Source of the DNA: Lota lota
Lineage: Eukaryota > Chordata > Actinopteri > Gadiformes > Lotidae
NCBI GenBank assembly: GCA_026745465.1
Contig: JACYXH010000823.1
Span: 730,294-794,293 of the forward strand
Direction of reading: 5' to 3'
DNA length: 64,000 nucleotides
In this document: positions 9,990 through 20,722 of the stretch, in pieces
Numbering within the stretch: the stretch's first letter is position 1
Layout of the letters: each line of letters begins with the position of its first letter
Notes under the pieces: model-generated
What the model saw: only the letters and a program-made list of their open reading frames with translations
Database searches by the model: none
Told to the model about the DNA's origin: nothing
Position numbers and translations under genes: made by a program

Positions 9990-10554
9990 GAAAAAAGGTT
10001 TGCCTACAGGTGCTCCAGTTTGCAGACTTCTGTGATGTGTAGCCGTGTACTTTGGATTAGCTTCCAGTTTTACCTGAAGTGTGGCACACAGGTCGGCGAG
10101 CCCCTGGCTGCGAAAGGATGGAGACCGCACAATCCACCCAGACACCCCCTCAAAAGGTGCCATCCTCTTCATCAGACATCATGTCAATCGTGATGCCGCT
10201 CCAGAAGTCCACATCATGCGCAGCTAGTACACTTTGCCTTGCTTCCAGCAGCTGTAAACACAATCAGTATTGCGTGTTGACACAATAAATCTACTAATGT
10301 AACTGAAAAGTAATGTCACATTATGTTATGATCAACATTATTATTCATATTTATACCACACTTATACCACTGTCCATACTGGTTATATCTTCTATAGTGT
10401 ATTTATATTTATACTACTGTAATAAATCTTACCCTCTTTCTTCTCTGTCGACTCCAGGATGAGCTCTTCATGGCTAACACCCGAGCCGCAAGGTCTGGTT
10501 GGCTGTGCCGGAAGTTCCTGCGTACTGTCTCATTGTACGTTTTACAGGTAGCTG
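9990..10554 (-). pseudogene. Two-exon remnant of a host-like gene of unknown function
   Basis: On the minus strand, exon one (10554-10436) is preceded by a TTTTCCAG acceptor and ends at a GTAAGA donor. It reads TCKTYNETVRRNFRHSQPD and continues through AMKSSSWSRQRRKR. The next exon starts at about 10255 after TGTTTACAG and reads LLEARQSVLAAHDVDFWSG, then MMSDEEDGTF. The two exons join in the same phase, and the joined sequence looks like ordinary conserved protein, not a transposon. One extra T in the TTTT run near 10165 puts a TGA in frame; the neighbouring frame then continues plausibly (EGVSGWIVRSPSFRSQGLADL, LQVKLEANPKYTATHH) to about 10010. It resembles, from memory only, the fish C14orf93-like family. 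I would not name it without a search. Earlier exons are not visible. Confidence 0.6.
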
Positions 10555-10858
10555 GAAAACAAGTAAATTAGTATGTTGTAAATAAAAAACGGAAATAGCC
10601 ACAGTAAAAGTACTTTTTATACTTCACTCCCTTTTAGCATTAAACACATTAAGGTAAGCAAAAGCAATTGCGTGTATCCTTACACTTACACACACACGAC
10701 GAAACAATGTGTCTGAGGATCTACTTTAGTACACACATTTAAACACCACATAGAAAAAGGGTCCCTATAGAGTGATGAGCATGCGCAAAACCAAGAACGA
10801 AATGAACGATCCTCTCGCAGATACGGATCGTACGTACCGGATCATAGAAGTAATGCGC

Positions 10859-11051
10859 TGGATTGAACTATTTTCATTTGGTAATGCCTGGAGAGAGTGG
10901 GCGTGAACTTACGACGTCTGGGGTACAACGGTCTTCTTGAGTTGTGTTTAATAAATGGATGCAGTTGTCTTGACGCTCCAAGAGTATAAGTTCTCAAGTT
11001 TTTGTTACTATATGAGAGTATCTAGTGAGCCCATCCACCTCGGACGCTACA
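10859..11051 (+). repeat. 5' LTR of the gag-protease element
   Basis: 193 bp, beginning TGG and ending TACA. It contains TTTAATAAATGG as the likely poly(A) signal. It is 16 bases longer than the 3' LTR because of a different short segment around 10920-10945. Confidence 0.88.
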
Positions 11052-11258
11052 TCGGTGGCAGCGGTATTTGAAGTGTGTCTTTGCTTTTGGGTAAATTGTC
11101 TCTTTGAACAATTACTGAACTTTCTAGTCGGCTCCGCTGGCTAGCTGTACCTCGTGGGTTGCGTTGGAGCATCGTGTTTGGAGGACTGATGTGTGGACAA
11201 TATGGACAGCGATGCGGGAGACGATTGTTACAAACGTACTGCTTAGAGGACTGGGTCC

Positions 11259-12185
11259 GTGAATAGTATTAGAGTAGAGCTCCCACTTCCGTTTCGGGGA
11301 GACGGTCCGAAGCCGTTTGCTACGTGGATTAAACCGTTCGAAGCCACAGTGCGCGCTCAGACGAGAGGTGAGAGCTACACGGCTACTATGGGGAACATTC
11401 TCCCGACCAGACATGACTGGGCAGCTTTCCTGCTGTGGGACAGCTCTAATGCAGATGCACAATGTGATTATGAACTCATGAAGGATAAGTTCAATGAGGC
11501 GTTTGGGCAGAAACAGTTCCTCCTATATTTCCAGATGTGCATGTCTGAGCAGCCCCACCATGGGAACGAGAGTTTGGAGGTTTATGCGGCCGACATTTCC
11601 AGGCTCGTAGCTGAATCGTTTCCTGATTATGACCGCGCTGCAATAAATGGGGAAAAATGTAGGCGTTTTCTTGCTGGCCTTGACCCTGCCCTCCGAGCTA
11701 AATGGCACGAACAGGGGGCAACTGATATGGAGGAGGCATTGATAATACCAGGCCGTTGTGAGCGTCCTAGGCAAGCTATGAGAGTGAGCACGTCTGGCTC
11801 ACCCTACTCTCCTCCACATCCTGCTATGATGGCCAACTCTCAATTTGCCAGCGGCTACTGTCGTGGACTGTTATGCCAATGCGACGAAGAAGCTCATCCA
11901 TGTCGTTGAACACCTCACTTTAAAGGTGGACAATTTGCAGACTGAAGTGAGCACGTAGCCATGGGACTGACAATGGTAGACAGAGCTCACCCTTTCCAGG
12001 GGCTCGTCTGTATGACCCAGGGGTGCAACGAGAGCAACGGCGTGCCTGTCGCTGTGACTGTGGCGAGTTTGGCTGCAGGTTTACCGCCAGGGAGTTCCAG
12101 ATGGACGACTGCTTGAGGGGCCGTTCTCCACAGCGCAGACCACAGGGAGGATACAGCTCCAGGGAATGGTCTCCACGAGAGTGAG
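11259..12185 (+). pseudogene. Ty3/Gypsy gag (broken)
   Basis: The first 216-codon frame (11259-11909) has the retrotransposon gag fold signature: LPLPFRGDGPKPFATWIKPF near the start, then DWAAFLLWDSSNADA, MKDKFNEAFGQK, NESLEVYAADISRLVAESFP and CRRFLAGLDPALRAKWHEQG. A stop follows, and the nucleocapsid region is out of frame. Around 12030-12185 a relic zinc knuckle can be seen (CRCDCGEFGC ... DDC). Gag forms the particle that carries element RNA. Start choice is uncertain, since the sequence upstream of 11259 is also gag-like leader. Confidence 0.8.
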
Positions 12186-12439
12186 GTATTCGAGACACCG
12201 CTACTGATGTCTCCCCACGCCAACCAGACAGTGAGGGCCCACGGGGGCCACATGTTACAGAGGAACGGCAGCAAAGGCGGGGAGTGAGGTTTTTGTCTCC
12301 CTCCCAAACATCACCATCTCCATCCCCGCACGGACAGGAGCGGGGAAACTTCTGGTAACTGGCATCAAGACCCAGATGTCAGTTTCACCACTCACGGGTC
12401 AAAATGGCAGCTCTGCAGTGATAGCTCCTGATCCTCTCG

Positions 12440-13330
12440 ATGGACTCTTGTTTGGTGGGTGAGTCCAAGCCTACAGCCTATGTTAAAGGACTGGTAGAGG
12501 GTGTTGATGTGACTGTATTAATTGATTCTGGTTCCAGTGTTTCACTGATTTCTGAGGAGTTTAAAATGTCCATCCCAACCTTACGTAAACATGTGTTGGA
12601 TACGCAGTACACCTTTGCACGCGCAGTAAATGGACAATTGTTGGGCACTTTAGGAACAGTGACACTTCCCATACGGTTGGGTGGCGAGTATTGGGAGCAG
12701 GTTGTTCACGTAGTGCGGGGGGCAACACAGGCAATTCTGTTGGGTTTTGATTTCATGCGACAGACTCACGCAATTATGGATGTTGGTTGTGGGCTGCTCC
12801 ATCCGGGAGACAACGACATTCCTCTTATGCAGGCCACCGACTTCCTGCCAGAATGTTGTAACGTTTCTATGTCTATCGATGCTACTATACCGCCGTTCGG
12901 TGAAGTGATTGTTCCCGTTCAGGTAGACCCCCCCCGAACAACTGGACCGTCAAACAACTTGTATCTGGGCTATTTGGAGCCTGAGGTGCATTATAACATG
13001 TGGTCAGGTGGTCGCACGTACAGTGGCGCCGGTGAAGAATGGGCTCACTTTGGCACGGCTGCTCAACCCGACTGACCTTGAACTGAAATTGCACCCCGGC
13101 TCTCACCTGGGTGCATTTAACCGAGTTAATGGATGTGACTTACTCACCCCTGCAGACATTTTTGGTCCCCAACAGGTGGACGTTTCTCTGCCAGATGTAT
13201 CAGACTCTCTTTTGTCTGCAACGACTGGACAGAGCGAGGTGGGGGTCACATATCAGATTAGTAGCCCTTTTGGGGATGAGGCCCCTCTCCAAACCGTTCA
13301 TTATGACAGGTTGCGGCACTACAACCTACC
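12440..13330 (+). pseudogene. Retropepsin, fused by deletion to the integrase C-terminus
   Basis: The frame from 12440 has an aspartic protease with the catalytic VLIDSGSSVSLIS near residues 30-42 and the second conserved block ILLGFDFMRQTHAIMD near residue 105. A frame change near 13010-13060 leads into the linker normally found before RT (LLNPTDLELKLHPGSHLGAF). Within about 40 codons this passes to QSEVGVTYQISSPFGDEAPL and TVHYDRLRHY. The latter is the kind of sequence found at the end of Ty3/Gypsy integrase. About 2-3 kb of pol expected in between is absent, so this is a deletion derivative and not a stand-alone gene. Confidence 0.8.
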
Positions 13331-13682
13331 TGTGGCCTTTCCTTTGGAGGGCCCATCAAGGACTCTTTTCACCTTTTCCCCATCTGCCACATCGCAGGAG
13401 GATGCTGTCTCCCCTGGTAGCCCTGCAGGCTCATCAGGTTCTAACATGGCCATGGACTGCTGTTATGCAGTTACGCTTTGTTACTTTTAAAGAAGGTATG
13501 TTCGGGGTACCACACAGAATCTGACATGTTATATTACAGTGTTGCCTATTGCATGGGCTATTGTGTGTTGGGTTTACCATTTTGTTGTTCTACTTTCTTT
13601 GTTTATTTATTTTTTTGGTTTGCTGTTTTGTTGTTATCTATTTGTGTGCATGGAAATGGGGACATTTCTTTCAGTAAGGGGA

Positions 13683-13859
13683 TGGATTGAACTATTTTCA
13701 TTTGGTAATGCCTGGAGAGAGTGGGCGTGAACTTACGACGTCTGGGGATGTCTGTTTAATAAATGGATGCAGTTGTCTTGACGCTCCAAGAGTATAAGTT
13801 CTCAAGTTTTTGTTACTATATGAGAGTATCTAGTGAGCCCATCCACCTCGGACGCTACA
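13683..13859 (+). repeat. 3' LTR of the gag-protease element
   Basis: 177 bp, matching the 5' LTR over nearly its whole length apart from one short replaced segment. The preceding 13490-13682 is T-rich untranslated sequence ending in a polypurine tract. Confidence 0.88.
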
Positions 13860-13990
13860 GAAGTAATGTGCAAATCCAAGAACGAATGACTGAAATGAAC
13901 GATCCATTCGCAGATACGAATCGTATGTGCCAGATCGCACAAAAGGTTCGTTGTTTTTGAACGAATCGTTCATGAATCACACATCACTAG

Positions 13991-14799
13991 GCAGTTCGCG
14001 GATGAGGGTGATTATGATAAGTGGGTGTGCATTCTTTAATACATCCATGTTTTGGAGACGTTGGTGTTTTAGGTTGTTTCCCTGTTCGATAACTAAAAGT
14101 AGGCAGGTATTTTGGAGAAACGATACAACGATACAACTGTACACCGTCATGTTATCAAAAGCAACTTATATTCACATCCCACAGAGCAAGGTAGCGCCGA
14201 CTGCTATCAAGATGATGATCAATACATATAACATACAGCGATAATTATTGGTCTATGAATGTAGTTTACCACTATGGATGCAATAAGAGGACTGTGTGAT
14301 ACATGTGAACATGTGATAAATGTGAACAAAAAACTGTTGGTTTTGCAGCTGCAGAAGTTGAAATGGCAGAAACAAAATGCTTCACGTACTCGACAAATCA
14401 GAGATATACAGCGCTGCAAGCCCCATCCCCAAAGTTCCTGTAATTTTGGACATTTTGGGGGGGCTGTAAATACCCCCAGAACTTAATTTAGACCCTAGTT
14501 CCTGTGGTGGAAACGCGGCTAGTCTGGTCCGTACCCACAATCTCTGCAGAAAATTCAGTGTCCACTCAAACGTAACATTGATATGGCAGATACACTTAAG
14601 CCCCAGAGGGATAGGCCAGACACAGGCTGCAATGGGACAATAGACAGATGTTCTTTGTACCAGGATTAAAAAATAATGGTCACCTGAGAGCCATTGGGCA
14701 ATACTTGGCAGACCGATTAAACCTGCATAGATGCAGGCAAGTTCTGGTGTCGTTACCCTTCCCTGTTTAAAATCAAGTCGACCTCCACACCTCTAGCCT
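13991..14799. other. Nothing recognised
   Basis: There is a short open frame at 14274-14486, but it has no recognisable domain. TTTGGGGGGG and a nearby CCCCCAGAA near 14450-14480 hint at a small inverted-repeat MITE, which I cannot delimit. Confidence 0.5.
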
Positions 14800-15830
14800 C
14801 ACCACTAGAGTGCTGTTTGTCTTTTGATACTTTCAGGGCCTGCAAATAGCTTCTTAATCACATTGCCTTGGTTCTCTGAGTTGGTCATTTGTTTAGCATA
14901 GTGGCTATATTCACCACAATGATAGGAAAAGTTTTCTTCAGTCTTTAGCAGGGGATCTTCTGGTGCTGTTGGAGAAATGTTTTTTCTTTGCATATTGGGT
15001 TCAACAATCTTATTGTCAACCGTTTGTTGCAGATGTTTTACTCCCTTTTTTAAGGCTGACATCCAGAACCATAGTCAGAACAATCTTCTTTGATTTGAGT
15101 AGTCTTGCTAACCACAGAAGAGATTGATGACTTCAGCAATAACTGAAGCTTTAAGGCTTTGCATCTCTGCCTGTTTAACGTCAGCATTTTGTTTTGAGTG
15201 TTCCTGGTGTGTTGAAGTGTTTTAACTCCATTCTTGAAGCCTCATATTCTTCCTCAGTACGAATCTCACTGAGAAGCTGTAGAACGTTTGGTGGCTCTGA
15301 CTTCTGCTGGATCAAAATCAGGTCAGATGAAATAGCTCCTCTCAGCAGTTGCTCTACTCTAGCTCTATCCACGTAGCTGGCAGGAAGGCCACCTCTTTGG
15401 ACTACTTTAGCTCGGAGGAAGCTTTAGCTTTAGTCGGAGGAAGTCAGACTCACTTGGTTGTTGTTGCATCAACCGTAACAAATTGTACAAGTCCTCTCCA
15501 GACTCTGCAGATCCAAACACACTTTTGAGTGCTTTCAAAAGGTTTCCAGGCCTGGTGTCTGGATCGGTGGCTTGCACCGTTTTTTCATTATTTCCAGCGC
15601 TGGTCCTTTAAGAATTTCTAAGAGCCTGTCAGAGCAGTCACTCTCTTCAAGCATGAGCCACGCTTGCTCCAGCCAATGGTCAAACTGCTCTGCTCCAGCA
15701 GAAACTGGAAGTGTGCCTGAGAAAACAAGCAGGCGAGGATTACCACCACCTTCACCATCAGGTGAAGGTTTTGCTGTTTTTCCCCAAAATTTGCCTACTG
15801 TTCATAATATAGACTTTGTGGACTTGTAGG
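14800..15830 (-). pseudogene. PNMA/ZCCHC-type gag-like pseudogene
   Basis: Reading on the minus strand from about 15780, the sequence gives GGGNPRLLVFSGTLPVSAGA, then QFDHWLEQAWLMLEESDCSD and RLLEILKGPALEIMKK. This is the pattern of the capsid N-lobe of PNMA-like and ZCCHC12/18-like domesticated gag proteins. The frame then wanders. Further on are RARVEQLLRGAISSDLILIQ and EEEYEASRMELKHF (15372-15181). At 14960-14860 there is a relic CCHC zinc knuckle (YHCGEYSHYAKQMTNSENQ, with the first and last cysteines lost). There are several stops and frameshifts, and no protease or pol. It is a decayed member of a gag-derived family numerous in fish. Whether it was ever a domesticated gene or only a retrotransposon gag is not decidable here. 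Confidence 0.75.
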
Positions 15831-16423
15831 CTGGTTTGGACTGGGTATGGACTGGGTAATAGTGTTTTAAGGTCTTCCATGCTTTAACCCTCAGCTTGCG
15901 GCAGTCCTCTTCAATTTGCTATTGAATTCTTCATTTGCAGGCAGGGTTTCTCCAGCGATGATAACAGGCATGATAGTAGGCAGCACTACAGGGGGAACTA
16001 GTACAGTGTCTTTTAGTATTTCCCTGCACTCACACAAGACTAAAACACAGTTAAGACTAATTCAACTTCCTTAAAACATACTCAGCCTAAACACTTAGTC
16101 TGCACGGTTTCCTCTGAGCTGTCTCTACTGTTTCTGGGAAAACCACCAATAACACATGACCCTACCTTATCCCCTCGCCATGACCTACCCCACGTTTATG
16201 TTTTATAGGCAGGGCCATGAGTTCTTACAATTATATTTATTGCATCCTAATTATTATCCTGAATCTAAATGTATTATTAACTATGTATGGTGGGCCTTCG
16301 ACAAGTCAATTAACTTCTACAGTAATAAGCAAACAATCCAAAGTAAAACATGCAACACTGTCATTTTAAATGATTGTATATATGAAGTTATTACCACCAT
16401 TAAGATGGTTAAGTACTTTTAAA
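15831..16423. other. Nothing recognised
   Basis: No domain, repeat boundary or tandem structure seen. The first part (to about 15950) may be a further decayed upstream part of the gag-like pseudogene. Confidence 0.5.
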
Positions 16424-16528
16424 GGTTCTGAAACGTTTAAAGCAATCCTAATAATAAACACACAATGGAAACTGTTTTAGTGGAAACAATTTCCAATTAT
16501 TAACTTAATAGAACAAATGAAATAACAT

Positions 16529-16863
16529 TGTAGCAAAAGTCCAAGCTACACGCCACCTAGGTGGCTCCCATACTCCACCTAGGTGACTTTCCTCGGGCTC
16601 CTCCAAACGAATGGACACAGGGTGGTGAGGTTGAACCGGTTTATTGTGAAGGTTGCATAGAATGAGGCATGCAGATGGTACTCCATGCTGCCATGCCGGA
16701 GAGCTCTTTCTGAGTGTGTGTGGTGATGGCTGGTTTAACCTGTGCACACTAATTGCTCAATGTGCAACAGGTGTGCAGCCCCACCCAGCCCCAGAGTCCA
16801 ATCAGTCTGACTCGGGCCAGGTGAGGCTGCTTAAACCAGCCATCATCCACACACACTCCCACA
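16529..16863 (-). mobile_element. Solo LTR, 335 bp, with 5-bp target duplication AACAT
   Basis: It begins TGTAGC, ends CCCACA and is flanked on both sides by AACAT (16524-16528 and 16864-16868). Copy A of the host repeat shows the uninterrupted sequence. A poly(A) signal (AATAAA) lies on the minus strand at 16639-16644, giving orientation. It contains two CACCTAGGTGG motifs. A related inverted copy is at 18739-19057. Confidence 0.92.
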
Positions 16864-16896
16864 AACATATACTTCTCATATGTTCTGCTTCAACAG

Positions 16897-17090
16897 TGTT
16901 GAATGACCTGATACGGAGGGAATACTTTGCAACAGTATTGCTTTTATTAAAACATAATGGTAAGTCCTAGACCAACATGACATGAACAACCGAACACCTG
17001 AGGAGCGCACCAACAACCGCGCATGCACAGTAGCAAGTATGGTGGCTGCTATGGGAGCACAATCAAATTGTACACTGTGAATGCTCTACA
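16897..17090 (-). mobile_element. Solo LTR, 194 bp, with 5-bp target duplication AACAG
   Basis: It begins TGTTGAATGACC, ends GCTCTACA and is flanked by AACAG (16892-16896 and 17091-17095). A second copy in the opposite orientation, with its own CTTTT duplication, lies at 56194-56388, which confirms both boundaries. Confidence 0.93.
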
Positions 17091-17165
17091 AACAGTATAT
17101 TAATAATAAGTCACCTTTTAACTACAAGGTAAACAAATTAGCCCATTCAGACATTGTTGCTTCAC

Positions 17166-18738
17166 TCCAATGAGCAAATATAATAAAGAGTTCCGTATCT
17201 GGTTCCTAATATGTCAGCAGCATATCCAGTGACTTCAGTCAAGAGAAAGCAATAGGTTATCTCTTGCCCCTCGGTTTCGTATCCAGATTCCAGCGCTGCC
17301 TTTTGGTTGTGAGTCCCACGTCGGTAATAGTCCACAGTGTAAAGTGGCGCTAGCTTTATGGTGCTATTCCAAGTCCCGCGCTATTACCATGCAACTCATT
17401 ATGCTAGCGAGCTAAACTAATAAACGCTACACAAACGGCCTCAAAACTTAGTTTGGACATTCCAAAGGTCTGTAAAAACGTGAATTTCATTTCTTGTTCG
17501 AACTACCGAACAGACACTCCAAAGAAACGGAAAAACACACACTTATTAACTGTATTAACTATTGATAAAACAGCAAACATTTTCAGACAATGTTATCTCC
17601 CTGCAAAATCTCTTTCCACTCTCACTATCTCTATGTAATTTTCTTATATTGTTCAAACAGAGAGTAAAGATTTTGTATATTTGTTATAGACCCTTAATTG
17701 ACTTGATGAGCTTCTAATGTATAATTTGATCTGTTTAGAAGAATTTCCAAATAACCTACTTCATCCCAAAAACATTCTGAGTCATGTCTGCCACCTCATT
17801 TTATATGTATCTCATTTGATGTCTGACTGACATCTCATCTCATTTGCTTAAACCCAAACACATGTATATGTGTAGCTAGCATGCCTGGATGCAAACAGGA
17901 AAAAAAATTTGCATGCATGTAACAAGCTGTACAACAAACATAATACACTTTTCAATTTCCAGTTAGACAAAATGTGCACAAAGTTCTCTAGAATGGGTGA
18001 ATCTTGATTTTCTGCCAAATTGCAGAAAGAGTTATTAAAAGAGACAGCCATATTCCACATGTGCCAGCTCATATTGGCTACCATAGAGAATGCTTCATTC
18101 AGTATGCCAACCAAAGAAATATTGAAAGAGCCCGCAAGAGGAGAGAAAGACATGAGGTTGAAGGTTCTTAAAGCATCTTTAAACTGGTTAACAGTATTTG
18201 TTTCGACCTTTATACCTTTGTGTCTATAAATGCATCCATTTTAAGCTGAATCATAAAAAACTAAGAGCACGTTCATTGTTGCAGCCTTAAAAGCAGGGAC
18301 AAATAGCAAAGCACTGTTTCTAAAGTTTCTAAAATACTGTGCGTAAATAGACCAGAATCCTGTCCAAGCATTGGGATGGGTAGGTCAGTTCTGCAATAGG
18401 CGATTTTATTAGGCATCGGTAATGTTTGCGTATTATTATAAGCAAAAGCATTTTCTTCAAATGTCTTTGAAATGTCTTGGAAACAATTATGAATATGATC
18501 ATAGATGGGTCAGGTCAGGTCCAGAAGATGTCTGATAGCAGGGCTGAGCATCTGGGGTTACATGGGGAAACTGATTAGGAGAGATGTAAGCAACTAAACC
18601 TTTTGGAAGCATTACTACAACAATCCAAAGCACCAGATGGGACACCACCCCATTGTGTTTCCCATTACAATGTATTTAGATGAGGAAGCACACTCAAAGT
18701 ACAAATGACAATACATCAAAGATATAGCAAAGTATCAA
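17166..18738. other. Nothing recognised
   Basis: No coding similarity. The short frame at 18020-18229 lies in AT-rich DNA and has no domain. No tandem repeat of note. Confidence 0.5.
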
Positions 18739-19057
18739 TGTGGGAGTGTGTGTGGATGGTGGCTGGTTTAAGCAGCCTCACCTGGCCCGAGTCAGACTGA
18801 TTGGACTCTGGGGCTGGGTGGGGCTGCACACCTGTTGCACATTGAGCAATCAATGTGCACAGGTTAAGCCAGCCATCACCACACACACTCAGGAAGAGCT
18901 CTCCGTCATGGTAGCATGGAGCACCATCTGCATGCCTCATATGCAACCATTACAATAAACCGGATTTTCAACATCACCACCCTGTGTCCATTGGTTTGGA
19001 GGAGCCCGAGGAAAGTCACCTAGGTGGAGTGAGAAAAGCCACCTAGGTTAATACCAC
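18739..19057 (+). mobile_element. Solo LTR related to the one at 16529
   Basis: Opposite orientation to the 16529 copy. It begins TGTGGGAGTG and shares GCTGGTTTAAGCAGCCTCAC, the AATAAACCGG poly(A) region and GAAAGTCACCTAGGTGG. The terminal ~30 bases diverge and no target duplication is visible, so the end coordinate is approximate. Confidence 0.8.
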
Positions 19058-19119
19058 ATGCATTCACACAGAGTCTCAGAAAATGTATAAAGATTTATTT
19101 ACAAAGACATTATTATCAT

Positions 19120-19820
19120 AGCTACATTGGACACGTTGAGATATAGGCTAATTTCGTTAGTAATACTCAGCAAACTAGCAGAGATAGCCTGTATATTTTC
19201 TCTTTATGCATCAACTTATCTTTTTTTATTAGAAGTTCTGCAGAGGCAGGTGGAGGAACACGGCCACAGTTGAGGTTTTACAATGGTTTAATAGTTATAA
19301 CAGTGTAGAACACTACGTTTTCAGCTCTTATTCTTAAGTTGAATTGTTGTAGTTATACATTATGCACTGACTTTGCAAAACATTCAATTGTTCTTAATCA
19401 AAGTGTAGGTAGTCCAATACCTTTACTTGCATTGTAAACACAATTGACAATGAGTCTCATAGTATAGAAATGTAAGAAATGATTGTCATAAAGCGGCTAT
19501 TATTAAAATAAAGTTGCAGGTTATAATGATATTATTGTTTGGGACACATAGAGACAGTGGGAGGCAAAGGTCATTAAAATGTAATATTACTTCGCAACCT
19601 ACATAAGCAGAGATGGCCAATATATTTTCTCTTTATTCATCAACTTATCTATTTATAAGGAAAATGAAGTTATGCAAACAGCAGGTGCTAACAGGACAGT
19701 GGCAGGAGTGGCAGGGAGGAACAGGGCCACAGGTGGGGTCTTCAAATGGTTTGGTAGTTATAACAATGTAGTAGACTACGATTTCAAGCGCTTATGGTGC
19801 TTTGGAAGATAGAGTCCACT
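19120..19820. repeat. Diverged direct duplication (two ~170-200 bp units)
   Basis: 19160-19330 and 19600-19800 share ordered blocks: TATATTTTCTCTTTAT, CATCAACTTATCT, GAGGAACA-GGCCACAG, AATGGTTT and TAGTTATAACA. The second unit has an extra ~40 bases. No coding content. Confidence 0.7.
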
Positions 19821-20569
19821 AAATGGCATTACACAGCGTATAGCTACATTCAAATGTTTTTTTCTAAGGTTTTATATAGAAATCTAAATTTTTTGAGAAA
19901 ATAACAAAATCTGAAATTCTAAATTTACACTTGAGGTTGCCTATTCATAGATCAGAGCCTGCATGTCCCAGAGAATGTTGTGGCTATTCAGAAGGTTGAT
20001 GTTGTTGATGATTTGGCGTAAAGATGATTAGATCCGCCCAGTAACTGAATTTAATTAAAATGACGAACCAGTATCATGTAAAATTCCTCACGATTATAAC
20101 AAGCCACATTTCATGAAAATCGATTTGGAATTAAACGAGTTACAGTCAATTTTGTAGGGAAGTCTGCATCTCTCAATACACATTGTATTTTGATAATGAG
20201 CCAAACTTGACTTCTGTAATATGGCTGACACGCAGATGCTTAGCGACTTACAGCACGTTCCTATATCTATGGATTTAACTACCCCAACTCTCATGGCTGG
20301 ATTCCAGTCACTCTGCAGGCAAATGTAACCCTGGTCACCCAAACACCAGCAACCTGAGACTCATTAAAAGCCCCTTTCCTTGGATAAAAGTGGTAAATGG
20401 ACACATCAATCAAATGATGAAAGACATCTGAAGTGGATAATTGCGGGGTTTTTTTTGTTCACATTGGTGAATTGTAGAGTTTAATAATGATGTAATTTCA
20501 AAATATTAAGTTATTGGAGATATGCTTTCAGTACACATAGGTCAGGAAAGGTCACCAATGCTGTGTAAG

Positions 20570-20631
<62 letters not shown>

Positions 20632-20685
20632 AAAAAATATACCAATGATTGCTTTTGATTGTTTCACAAGTTTGTCAGTATTTTT

Positions 20686-20722
<37 letters not shown>

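Larger units (their letters stand above)
10859..13859 (+). mobile_element. Internally deleted Ty3/Gypsy-like element (gag-protease only)
   Basis: Two LTRs (10859-11051 and 13683-13859) begin TGGATTGAAC and end GCTACA. A purine run, AGTAAGGGGA, directly precedes the second LTR as a polypurine tract. Between them are gag, a zinc-knuckle relic, an aspartic protease and the protease-RT linker, followed directly by the C-terminal end of integrase. RT, RNase H and the integrase catalytic core are missing. At 3.0 kb it must have depended on a relative for mobility, or lost pol after insertion. The flanks carry a 12-base near-identical duplication (10847-10858 and 13860-13871), longer than the 4-6 bp usual for this group. 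Confidence 0.85.
10768..13990. mobile_element. hAT-like MITE interrupted by an LTR element
   Basis: The flanks of the LTR element look like the two halves of a fish hAT-type MITE. The left end is TAGAGTGATG (10768-10777). The right end is CATCACTAG (13982-13990), preceded by GAACGAATCGTTCATGAATC, a motif typical of such MITEs. The left half (about 10776-10846) and right half (about 13866-13945) also repeat each other directly (CCAAGAACGA, ATGAACGATCC, CGCAGATACG). No convincing 8-bp target duplication was found, so the exact ends are uncertain. Confidence 0.5.
16424..17165. repeat. Dispersed repeat, copy B, split by two solo LTRs
   Basis: 16424-16528 matches window position 1-105. The match resumes at 16869-16891 (CTTCTCATATGTTCTGCTTC against CTTCTGATATGTTGTGCTTC in copy A) and again at about 17101-17165. 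The two gaps are the solo LTRs at 16529-16863 and 16897-17090. Comparison with copy A gives the empty sites directly. Confidence 0.8.

Noticed and set aside
13478..13730. Hydrophobic short frames before the 3' LTR that might suggest an envelope protein
   Set aside because: The stretch is T-rich untranslated DNA, too short, with no signal peptide plus cysteine pattern, and it runs into the LTR.
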